IMG/VR virus record: IMGVR_UViG_3300043787_000031
Location: 1 to 28,482 of that record
Strand: one strand, 5' to 3'
Length of the DNA: 28,482 nt
Origin: a virus
A model generated the notes under the pieces. It saw only the letters and a list, made by a program, of their open reading frames with translations. It searched no databases and was not told the origin of the DNA. Both the position numbers and the translations under genes were made by a program. Each line of letters begins with the position of its first letter. Position 1 is the stretch's first letter. Positions 6,500-13,625 of the stretch are shown one piece after another.

Positions 6500-7981
6500 T
6501 CAGCATCCCGAGCCTACCGTGCTGGCAATCGTAACTGGCGTGGCGCTAGTTCCGGCATACGCGATTAAATTGCATGATGTGCCAGAACCAGCAACCCATT
6601 TGAGAACAGCGTAGCCCGCTCCCGGAGCGGCAGCGGCGTCGGTTTCTTTGATTTGAGCAAGGTCGCCACCTTGACCGGCGGCAGGAGTTGACGAGCCAAG
6701 GGTAGCGGCTTTAGCAAAAGCCGCAAATTGTGTGCCGCCAATGAGCGTCAATGCCGCAAGCGCCGTATTCTGCGTGCCTGACGCCGCCGTGCTTTGTGTG
6801 GTCGCTAGAACGATATTGCCGCCAGCGCCAGAGCCGTTGCTCAGAGAACCTTGAAGTGTCCAAGTCACGCCTGCGGTATTGGCGTTGCCTGCGGCGACGC
6901 TTTGTGTCTGCAAGGTCTGTGCGACGGGGGAAGCGCCATCCAGAAGTCCGAGTTGGAGAATGTTTGAGCCGGCAACGGTTAGATTTGTAGTAGTCCCCGC
7001 AGTCGACTCAATAGACAATTCAGTATTAGCCGGCGATGCCAATTTTGTTCTTGAAGCAAATTGAATTAGCGAAGCGCCTGGAATTGTGAGCGTCGATGCA
7101 GTCGTTATTCCGTAGTCGAGTACGACCGCACCGTTGACTGCCAATCCCAACCCCGTCGTGGACACCGAGTAGAGGCCGGTCGTGGAGTTGCCGACGACAA
7201 GCGAAGGCGCGGCCGCAGTACCCGCACTTGATGTCCTAATAATCCCCGTCGCCGTTATCGCGGCGACCCCAACCGTCCCCGTAAAAGTTGGACTAGCCGT
7301 CATCGCCACGACAGTCCCGGTGCCGCTGATCGTGTACTCCCCGAGCACGCCAGCGTTGTTGTATTCGATGTTGGTGGTTGAGCCGCCTGAGATTGTCGTG
7401 GTGCCGACAGTGATGGCCGCCGCCGAGCCGCCTTGGAGCGCAAACCCGCCAGCGCCCCCCGCTGTATTTCCCAAAGCTGTTGCGACGCCTGTTCCAAGCC
7501 CGGTGATCGAACCAACCGCAGGCGTGATCGTCGCTGAACTAACCGCCGTAAGCTGCCCCGCCGCATTGTATGTGATGATCGGAGCGACGGTTGCCGAACC
7601 TGTCGGGCCGCCCGCAGTAATGACGCCGCCTTGTGCGCAAGTACCCGAAGCCGTACCGAAAGCCGAGCATGGCGCCGCCGCTGCAAAAGCGCCGGTCCCT
7701 AACACGCCGCCTGGCCCACTGGACGTGATTGCCGACCCCGCACCAATCGCCACTGACGACGGCGTGATCGCCCCGAGCGTCAATGTGATTGCCGGCGTCG
7801 TTGTCGGATTGGCAACCGAACCTGAAATGCCGTTTGCCGTGACGACGGAAACCGATGTGACGGTGCCCGAACCGCCACCGCCGCCCGAAGTCGTCGGGTT
7901 GTTAAGCCCGCTCCCCATATCTTGCGCGGACGCGGCAGCGAGCGCACCAAACAAAAACAGCGCTGCAAGCCGGAATTTCAT
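6500..7981 (-). CDS. Fibre-shaft-like protein with Sec signal peptide
   Basis: A 493-aa product. MKFRLAALFLFGALAAASA is the signal peptide, followed by a Gly-rich linker with GTVTSVSVVTANGISGS, typical of trimeric phage fibre collars. The body is Ala/Gly/Thr/Ser-rich beta repeats, for example TASPTFTGTVGVAAITATGI and NSTTGLYSVSTTGLGLAVNG, as in triple-beta-spiral or adhesin-like stalks. Four Cys in total, two of them in the last 40 residues, which form a distinct C-terminal tip. ATG 7981 overlaps the previous stop (ATGA), so the 33-residue upstream extension is not used. Probably a second fibre or adhesin. Confidence 0.75.
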   Translation of the reverse strand: MKFRLAALFLFGALAAASAQDMGSGLNNPTTSGGGGGSGTVTSVSVVTANGISGSVANPTTTPAITLTLGAITPSSVAIGAGSAITSSGPGGVLGTGAFAAAAPCSAFGTASGTCAQGGVITAGGPTGSATVAPIITYNAAGQLTAVSSATITPAVGSITGLGTGVATALGNTAGGAGGFALQGGSAAAITVGTTTISGGSTTNIEYNNAGVLGEYTISGTGTVVAMTASPTFTGTVGVAAITATGIIRTSSAGTAAAPSLVVGNSTTGLYSVSTTGLGLAVNGAVVLDYGITTASTLTIPGASLIQFASRTKLASPANTELSIESTAGTTTNLTVAGSNILQLGLLDGASPVAQTLQTQSVAAGNANTAGVTWTLQGSLSNGSGAGGNIVLATTQSTAASGTQNTALAALTLIGGTQFAAFAKAATLGSSTPAAGQGGDLAQIKETDAAAAPGAGYAVLKWVAGSGTSCNLIAYAGTSATPVTIASTVGSGC

Positions 7982-8376
7982 TGCGTTTGCCACGCCGCGA
8001 ATTGGTGCGCGGTCGTAGCACCGAGAATATAAACCGTCTGTCTCGTCATGTAGCTTCCGGTAAAGACCTGACTGCCGCACGCGGCGAGCTCAAACGCGCC
8101 AAGGCTTGGGCCAGATGCCGTCGTGGGCGCCGCCGTATTCGGCGGGAGGAAATAAACAAAGACGCTTTCCGCAGTCACGATGCCCTGCGTTGTCGCCGAA
8201 CAATAATTCTCAATCCAGAGCGTCTTGCGGTTATCGTTGGCAGCGAACAGAACTTGCCACGTGCCGCCGGTGGTGACTGCGAGCGTTGCTGCGGGACTTA
8301 TCGGACCTACGGCTTGCGCGAGCGCGGCGCCGGCCCACAACACCGCTGCGAAGATAAGGGCTCCAAGGCGCTTCAT
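7978..8376 (-). CDS. Exported small beta-domain protein
   Basis: A 132-aa product with signal peptide MKRLGALIFAAVLWAGAALA (cleavage after residue 20). The mature core LAVTTGGTWQVLFAANDNRK followed by TLWIENYCSATTQ resembles the NPQRAGLYVFNPS and ARHGVTFYNQSSN segments of the paralogues at 5308-5625 and 17581-17949. Two Cys (NYCSA, AACGS) could pair. It opens the exported cluster and is coupled by ATGA to the fibre-shaft gene. The longer frame to 8445 is shadow sequence of the preceding gene. Confidence 0.7.
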   Translation of the reverse strand: MKRLGALIFAAVLWAGAALAQAVGPISPAATLAVTTGGTWQVLFAANDNRKTLWIENYCSATTQGIVTAESVFVYFLPPNTAAPTTASGPSLGAFELAACGSQVFTGSYMTRQTVYILGATTAHQFAAWQTQ

Positions 8377-8380
8377 GGTT

Positions 8381-8578
8381 TCAGCTCTTCTCGAAACGGG
8401 ACGGAAGCCCGATCGCCGAGCGGTTCGTGACGCTCTTCTCGACACTGCCGGCGTTGCCCTGATTCATCTTCGGGCCGCGTCGCGACAAACCGTGAGAGGT
8501 CGTCTGCGGAAATTGATGCGACAGACGCGGGTCTATCGAGCCATCGTTGCTGCGTTCCGTGTTTGAAAGTTTGCTCAT
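8381..8578 (-). CDS. Small hydrophilic protein, unknown function
   Basis: A 65-aa Ser/Asn/Arg-rich product starting MSKLSNTERSNDGSIDPRLS, with no hydrophobic segment. The reading MNQGNAGSVEKSVTNRSA suggests a flexible virion or DNA-associated protein. ATG 8578 has GAGG about 6 nt upstream and lies 7 nt after the stop of the membrane protein gene. Family not recognised. Confidence 0.6.
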   Translation of the reverse strand: MSKLSNTERSNDGSIDPRLSHQFPQTTSHGLSRRGPKMNQGNAGSVEKSVTNRSAIGLPSRFEKS

Positions 8579-8585
8579 CCGCGCC

Positions 8586-8846
8586 TCAGCCTTTCCGATG
8601 ATAAAGGGTTGCGAGCGGCCCCACGAAAACAACAGAGAAAGCGACCGCGGCATAGAGCCGGTCCCGCGTCGGGTCCCAGATGGTATAGCCCCAGATTGCC
8701 GCTCCGGTGATCACCGCGATCATCAAGAGCATTCGCGTTGCGCAGATTGATGCGATGGAGCGGGCCGTATCGACAAAGCCCCGGTCCACGTCGTCTGCAC
8801 TTGGCCCCGGCTGAGTTTCCTGAAAGAGTTTTGTTGGTTCTGTCAT
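8586..8846 (-). CDS. Two-helix membrane protein
   Basis: An 86-aa product with a hydrophilic N-terminal 30 residues (MTEPTKLFQETQPGPSADDV). Membrane helices lie at about 38-54 (MLLMIAVITGAAIWGYTIW) and 64-80 (LYAAVAFSVVFVGPLATLY), followed by a short basic end. The start overlaps the previous stop as ATGA. It stands between ejection-type proteins and fibre genes; a membrane role during DNA entry or lysis is possible but unproven. Confidence 0.7.
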   Translation of the reverse strand: MTEPTKLFQETQPGPSADDVDRGFVDTARSIASICATRMLLMIAVITGAAIWGYTIWDPTRDRLYAAVAFSVVFVGPLATLYHRKG

Positions 8847-9037
8847 TGTTCAAAGAACCCTTTTTCCCCTTCCGGGGATATGCGATGCCGGATCAACGCA
8901 ACTTTCACACCGGCGTTGATCGCGGCAACGCGGTCACTCGACTCGCTCGATTTATCCTTGAGCACGTCCTTAACCCCCTGCTCTAAAATATCGAGGAACG
9001 CATTCGTTTCGGCTTTGTGATCCTTCGGCGCGGCCAT
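8843..9037 (-). CDS. Small acidic/basic helical phage protein
   Basis: A 64-aa product, MAAPKDHKAETNAFLDILEQ onward, predicted all-helical, ending with a basic patch (VALIRHRISPEGEKGFFEQ). ATG 9037 is 10 nt downstream of the 492-aa gene's stop. The ten-codon extension to 9067 would overlap that gene. Similar short proteins are common next to internal virion protein genes in podoviruses; their function is not known to me. Confidence 0.65.
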   Translation of the reverse strand: MAAPKDHKAETNAFLDILEQGVKDVLKDKSSESSDRVAAINAGVKVALIRHRISPEGEKGFFEQ

Positions 9038-9047
9038 GATTCTATTC

Positions 9048-10526
9048 TCACGGGCCGATTTGGGCAAGCGGGGATTGGGAGCTTTGCGAGAATGCCGACG
9101 TGGCGCCGCCTGCCCCTCCGCGCGCTGCGCTACTCGTAATCAGCCCCGGCGTCGGCGTGACCGCCGCACCCTGTCCGACCGGAGATTCGGCGCGAATGAT
9201 ATCCTCGAGCTCGCGCAATTGTCGCTTCGTCAGATACTCGCCGAGATAGCGCGCGATCAAGCCGCCGCCGGCAACCGCCGTGCCGACGCCTGGCCCGGCC
9301 GCTTCGCCGGCCAACAGGCCAAAGCCGGTCGAGATAACGCCGCTCGGCGCAAACTGACTTGCCCAACGCGAGCTATTGGTCGCCCATGTGCCGAGCACGA
9401 TGCGTTCCATTTGCTCTTTGGCTGCGCTCGAAAAGCCGCGCGACTTGGTATCGCTATCTAAAATCTTTCTGATGTTTTGTCGGACGGCGTTAATTTTAGT
9501 AGGGCCACCGGCAGAGGAAGCGGCGCGATGTTCGGCCTCGTCGCCAATTCGCTCCAACAATTCCAATTCTTTGTAGGATCGCCAACTGGCGCGAGCGCCC
9601 TGCAACATCGCCGAAGTAAATTTCGGATCGCCAGCCGTGACGCTTGCCGGATCAAGCTTTTCGATAAATTCGTCTATCGCATTTCGCACGTGCGCGGCGG
9701 CGGCGTAATCGGTGCCCTCCATAGGTTTGATGTTGCCGAGTTTTTGCCGCACCGACATGAGCTGCGCCACGTCGCCGCGCGTCGTTTCATTTTTCAGTTG
9801 CTCCAAGGCGCGGTACGTGCGCGGTGCACTGGCCGGCACGATCAAATCAGCATCAAGAGAATTCTCAATATCCGAATAGAGCGCATCCACGGATTCTTTA
9901 GTGGTCCACAGCCGAGCACTCGCAACCGCCTTGTAGGCATCCTGCGCCGATTGTTTGATTGCCTCGGTGGACGGCAGCGCGGCGGAAATTCGTGCGGACT
10001 GTCGCTCGGCGCCGACAACGCCAGCCGCGCCGCCACCGGCAGCGGCGCCAGCAATTCGCGCGAAGGGCTCGGCCTTTGTCCCTTCCGTCAATTCGCCGGC
10101 GCCTTCCGAAGCGAGTGCGCTCGCGGCCATACCGCCGACTTTGAGCGCAGCCGAGCCCGGTCCTAAATAGCTCGCCGGATTGGCGGCGAACTCGCCAAGC
10201 GTTTCACCAAATCGACCGGCGCGGCCTTCCGGTTGATGGAGGCCAAGTGCCGGCGCTACTTTGTCACCCGTTGGGATCTCCGGCCCCGCGTCCGGTTTGT
10301 CGGTGAATGCCAGGGCGCGCTGTTCGGATTCTATTTGCTCGCCGCGCGCAAAGTCGGCTGCGGTGCGCGCCATCCCGGTCGGGATGGATTTCACGAAATC
10401 GCCGGTCGCAGACGATTTTTGTGGACCGGCCGCGTATTGCTTCATCGCGCGATCAACAACGTCTTGCTGCGTTCCGTCAGGAAATTCGTGCACCACGCCG
10501 TCTGCACTCCGGGCTTGTATGGGCAT
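9048..10526 (-). CDS. Putative internal virion (ejection) protein
   Basis: A 492-aa product. The N-terminus ADGVVHEFPDGTQQDVVDRA is a short module often found at the start of phage virion and ejection proteins. The body is helical, with Gly/Ala-rich flexible stretches at about 160-172 and 405-425 (GLLAGEAAGPGVGTAVAGGG), features expected of a protein that unfolds to pass the portal and insert into the membrane. No enzymatic motif is seen. It abuts the 562-aa gene without a gap (stop at 10527, ATG at 10526). Role inferred from layout and neighbours. Confidence 0.7.
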   Translation of the reverse strand: MPIQARSADGVVHEFPDGTQQDVVDRAMKQYAAGPQKSSATGDFVKSIPTGMARTAADFARGEQIESEQRALAFTDKPDAGPEIPTGDKVAPALGLHQPEGRAGRFGETLGEFAANPASYLGPGSAALKVGGMAASALASEGAGELTEGTKAEPFARIAGAAAGGGAAGVVGAERQSARISAALPSTEAIKQSAQDAYKAVASARLWTTKESVDALYSDIENSLDADLIVPASAPRTYRALEQLKNETTRGDVAQLMSVRQKLGNIKPMEGTDYAAAAHVRNAIDEFIEKLDPASVTAGDPKFTSAMLQGARASWRSYKELELLERIGDEAEHRAASSAGGPTKINAVRQNIRKILDSDTKSRGFSSAAKEQMERIVLGTWATNSSRWASQFAPSGVISTGFGLLAGEAAGPGVGTAVAGGGLIARYLGEYLTKRQLRELEDIIRAESPVGQGAAVTPTPGLITSSAARGGAGGATSAFSQSSQSPLAQIGP

Positions 10527-12215
10527 CTACTGCACCCGGTTGCCCTGTGCGTCGTATTTGATCACGGCACCCGAAGCGGGACCGCCCGCACCACCGCCCG
10601 CACTCTCAGAAGTCGGGTATCTCTTGAATATTCCCAGCGCCTCGTCCGTCATCTTGGCTTGCTCAAAGTCAGTTAAGCCGGTGGTCGTTTCATATTGTTT
10701 TTTGAGGCCACGGAACTGCCCAGCAAGCAACCGCTCGGCGGTGTTGATCGCGCCACCTAACGCCTGCGGCGACATTGCCCGATCAAAGGCGAACCGCAGT
10801 TCGTCGCGTTCACTCTGGCCGCCGCCGCCGGCAACGAGAGCTTTCATTATTTCGCCGCCGACAATCTGTTTCGCGGTGTCAAAATTCGTCGGCGCGGAAC
10901 TACCCGTCTGCGCGGCCCAGTTTTGGGCAAGCTTATTGAATGCGGTGATATCGCCGTTTTGTAATGCCGCACCCAACTCGCGCAATGTCTCGACATGAGA
11001 GATCGCGACATTTAGAGAGTTCACCATTTGGCCTTGCTTACCCGTACTAAAATCTTTTTCGGCTTTCTGCACCACAGAATAATGCCCGGCAAACTGCGTG
11101 ATTTGCTCGGACGTAGCGTTGGGATTTTCCTCGATAAATTTTTGCAATGTCATGGCAGGCGCCGAGCGCACAGTCGTCATGCTCTGCAAAAATCGCTTTT
11201 CTTCATCTGGCGATGGCGCGCGTCCATTTTGCTGCGTATAATTGGTTTTCCAATCAGAAAATATCTGGTTGCGCGCTCCGCTGCCGCTCGCGCCTGTCGA
11301 AGATAGCTGCGGCGCCCCGGACCCGTACACTTTCAGGAAGCCTTGAAGCTTCATCTGACTGGCCGGATCGAGCCCTTGCATCCACGCTTGGCCTTCCGGC
11401 GTTTCGAGTTGCTTGGCCTTGGCCTGATTCTGTTCCGTCTCATGAAACTTATCGCCCGATAATTTCAGGAACGACTCGACCGCTTTGTCCTGTGCGGCCG
11501 TTTGCTTGTCGTGGAGCTGCGCGAACATCGTGTAGTTGCCGGCGTCGAGTGCATCGAATGCGATCTTGTCCTGATATTCGGCGGCGATCAGTTTGGCCGC
11601 CATCATCTGCTCATCAATGTTGAGCGACTTGTTTTCCAGGACCGCCTTGTACTTTTCCAGCACCATTTTATTATTTTCGAGCATTTGTTTGGTGGTCTGT
11701 TCCCACTCTTTGCTCTTTTGCTCGTAGGCTTCGAGGTTGCCGGTCTGCCAGCCTTTCATCGCTCCGGCGAATGCGTTATTCGCCGCCTCGCCTGACTGTC
11801 TGGTGAACCTACCGGCCAATGCGCCCAGCGCGGCCATCGCACCAAGAAACGCCAGCGCGTTTTGTTGATAGCGCTGCGGGTCCATCGACGGCGGCGCCGG
11901 CAAGCGTTGCTGTTCGGGCGGCGGCGGATTTCCCGCCAGCAATTCCTTGCGCAGTTTTTCTTCAACCGGCGTCCACAGAGCTTGCCGTTTTTCCCATGCT
12001 GCCTTGTCGTCCGCCGCCTTGCGAGCGTAAGCCGCGGACTCATCCTGATACGGTTGCGGCACGGTGGATTGAGCGAATGGCGATTGCGGGGCCAGCGGAG
12101 ATTGCCCTTTGGCAATTCCCGCGTTCGGCGTCACGTCCTGGGCCGGCTGGACGTCGGGGCCGGGCGGTGGCGCTCCGGGCGGCGGCGTGAGCGTCTGTGG
12201 GTTTGTTTGATCCAT
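10527..12215 (-). CDS. Large coiled-coil virion protein, probable ejection protein
   Basis: A 562-aa product. The first about 75 residues are Pro/Gln-rich and disordered. A short hydrophobic Ala/Gly segment (NALAFLGAMAALGALAGRFT, about 121-140) precedes a long charged coiled coil (about 160-280). The C-terminal half is helical and ends in a Gly-rich tail. This resembles internal core proteins of podoviruses. ATG 12215 follows the previous stop by one nucleotide. The 26 extra codons to 12293 are Arg-rich shadow. No lytic transglycosylase motif is visible. Confidence 0.7.
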   Translation of the reverse strand: MDQTNPQTLTPPPGAPPPGPDVQPAQDVTPNAGIAKGQSPLAPQSPFAQSTVPQPYQDESAAYARKAADDKAAWEKRQALWTPVEEKLRKELLAGNPPPPEQQRLPAPPSMDPQRYQQNALAFLGAMAALGALAGRFTRQSGEAANNAFAGAMKGWQTGNLEAYEQKSKEWEQTTKQMLENNKMVLEKYKAVLENKSLNIDEQMMAAKLIAAEYQDKIAFDALDAGNYTMFAQLHDKQTAAQDKAVESFLKLSGDKFHETEQNQAKAKQLETPEGQAWMQGLDPASQMKLQGFLKVYGSGAPQLSSTGASGSGARNQIFSDWKTNYTQQNGRAPSPDEEKRFLQSMTTVRSAPAMTLQKFIEENPNATSEQITQFAGHYSVVQKAEKDFSTGKQGQMVNSLNVAISHVETLRELGAALQNGDITAFNKLAQNWAAQTGSSAPTNFDTAKQIVGGEIMKALVAGGGGQSERDELRFAFDRAMSPQALGGAINTAERLLAGQFRGLKKQYETTTGLTDFEQAKMTDEALGIFKRYPTSESAGGGAGGPASGAVIKYDAQGNRVQ

Positions 12216-12216
12216 A

Positions 12217-12924
12217 TCAGAGCGCCTTGCCGATGTTCGCGCCCGCGACCGCTCCGGCCGGCCCCCCGGCTGCAGCTCCGGCGACGCCACCAAAGATTTG
12301 CCCGATCGCGCTGAATGCGCTGGTCAAGGAATTGGAATAATTCGTATCGGCCGTCATTGTCAGTTGCGCCGCCTGCAGCAACGCGGTGTTGGCCGCGCTC
12401 AAATCGGTAGAGCCCTGGCCCGTTAAAGAAGCGCCGGTCGTAATTTCCTGGAATGCGCTGGCGATGTTGGTTTGCACGAACGTATTTGCCGCGGCCATGA
12501 GCTTTGTGTTGATATCCGTCGTTGTCGAGATACCGGACGTGTCCTGATTTATATTGCGTCCCATACTCGCAAATGTTTGGTCCGCGACATTGTTGGCGCT
12601 TTGTCGTTCGACGGTGAGTGTCGCTTGTTGCTCCGGGGTCAATGTGCCGGCCATCGCCGGCCCAAGCGCCGACTCGCCGCCCGCGATCAATGCATTGCCC
12701 GATGAGTAGAGCGTGCTGGCTTCGTTCTCGAGGCCGGTGGCATTGGTGTCGACCTCTCCGACCTGTGGCGGGATATTCGGGCCGCCGCCGCTTGCGAGCA
12801 ACGCCGCCAACCCGCCGCCGCCCGCCGCGAGTGGCCCCAAGGTGCTGAGGCTGAAGGGCGACGACCCGCCGCCGGTGCTGCCGGAGCCGACCGTGGTTCC
12901 TCCTGTGTAGGGTACGTCGCTCAT
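12217..12924 (-). CDS. Gly/Ala-rich virion protein, possible internal protein
   Basis: A 235-aa product. The N-terminal third is Gly/Ser-rich (GGTTVGSGSTGGGSSPFS). The centre is helical and Gln/Asn/Thr-rich (LTPEQQATLTVERQSANNVA). The last about 30 residues are a Gly/Ala hydrophobic stretch (IFGGVAGAAAGGPAGAVAGA) like those in phage ejection proteins. Start ATG 12924 overlaps the preceding stop (ATGA). It lies between the nozzle gene and two large internal-type proteins, in line with an ejection or internal core role. Confidence 0.65.
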   Translation of the reverse strand: MSDVPYTGGTTVGSGSTGGGSSPFSLSTLGPLAAGGGGLAALLASGGGPNIPPQVGEVDTNATGLENEASTLYSSGNALIAGGESALGPAMAGTLTPEQQATLTVERQSANNVADQTFASMGRNINQDTSGISTTTDINTKLMAAANTFVQTNIASAFQEITTGASLTGQGSTDLSAANTALLQAAQLTMTADTNYSNSLTSAFSAIGQIFGGVAGAAAGGPAGAVAGANIGKAL

Positions 12925-13274
12925 GAGAGCGGGCTCCCGAATGCGCTACCGACGCCAGCGGCGGGGGCTGGCGCGGCCGGGGCGGGTGCCGGAGTGCCGC
13001 CTTGGGCAAACGGGCTCCCCAGCGGGCTCGGCTGGGGCGTGGCGGGTGCATTTGGCGCCGGGGGAGCCTGTGGCGCGGCGACCGGCTGCACGTTGTTGCC
13101 GCCGCCGGGCGGCGCCGGCCCCGGCCCGCCGGGTTGGGGTGGGGCCGTACCGGACGGTTGCGACCCGATTAACGGGGTTTGCGGAGCATTTTGGCCGAAT
13201 AGGCCGCCTTGAGGGTCCAAGCTGTCCCAAGGGAAGGCGTTGAGGCCGAAGTTTTCCATGAATGAGCCGAACAT
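12921..13274 (-). CDS. Proline-rich low-complexity protein
   Basis: A 117-aa product. A short folded-looking N-terminus (MFGSFMENFGLNAFPWDSLD) is followed by about 90 residues dominated by Pro, Gly and Ala (for example PPQPGGPGPAPPGGG). It starts exactly at the base next to the preceding stop and ends in an ATGA overlap, so it is a true member of the operon despite its low complexity. Such proteins may be flexible linkers inside virions. Function unknown. Confidence 0.65.
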   Translation of the reverse strand: MFGSFMENFGLNAFPWDSLDPQGGLFGQNAPQTPLIGSQPSGTAPPQPGGPGPAPPGGGNNVQPVAAPQAPPAPNAPATPQPSPLGSPFAQGGTPAPAPAAPAPAAGVGSAFGSPLS

Positions 13275-13625
13275 TCACACGATCCCCAATGCTTGCCGAA
13301 TCGCCGCGTGCTCGGTGGCGTGATACCCCGTAAAATTATAGAAGTCGTCCGCATTCGACAAATCAAATTGCGAGTAATCGACGCCGCCGACGCCGGTGAT
13401 CTGCCGCAACAGCGCGTGCGCCTGGTTATGCGTCTCGACAATCGAGCCGCGCGCCGGGCCGGCGGTGAGCATTTGCAGAAAATCGAAATTCGGGATGAGC
13501 ACGGCCGGCGTCTGCCCTGCCAATGCTTCGACAAATTGTTGGTGCTCGCGGTGATGGTTGTCATCCCATACGCCGAGGCCGGGCACGTCGCCGAACGTCA
13601 CTTGATCGGGTGAGAATTGCGGCAT
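13275..13625 (-). CDS. Hypothetical virion-region protein, His-rich
   Basis: A 116-aa product with a patterned, clearly protein-like sequence: MPQFSPDQVTFGDVPGLGVW, then a His-rich DDNHHREHQQF. Later segments are NQAHALLRQITGVGG and YNFTGYHATEHAAIRQAL. The clustered His and Asp could bind metal, but no named family is recognised. ATG 13625 shares a base with the nozzle gene's stop (TGATG) and has AAGG 6 nt upstream. Confidence 0.65.
   Translation of the reverse strand: MPQFSPDQVTFGDVPGLGVWDDNHHREHQQFVEALAGQTPAVLIPNFDFLQMLTAGPARGSIVETHNQAHALLRQITGVGGVDYSQFDLSNADDFYNFTGYHATEHAAIRQALGIV

Noticed and set aside
7182-8018. 278-aa plus-strand ORF, Pro/Val/Ala-rich
   Set aside because: Mirror reading of the Gly/Thr-rich fibre gene on the minus strand; composition follows from its codons.
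10261-10998. 245-aa plus-strand ORF
   Set aside because: Overlaps two well-supported internal-protein genes on the minus strand and has no protein-like motifs.
12131-13051. 306-aa minus-strand ORF rich in Arg/His
   Set aside because: Out-of-frame shadow of the genes at 12217-12924 and 12921-13274, which have matching start-stop overlaps.
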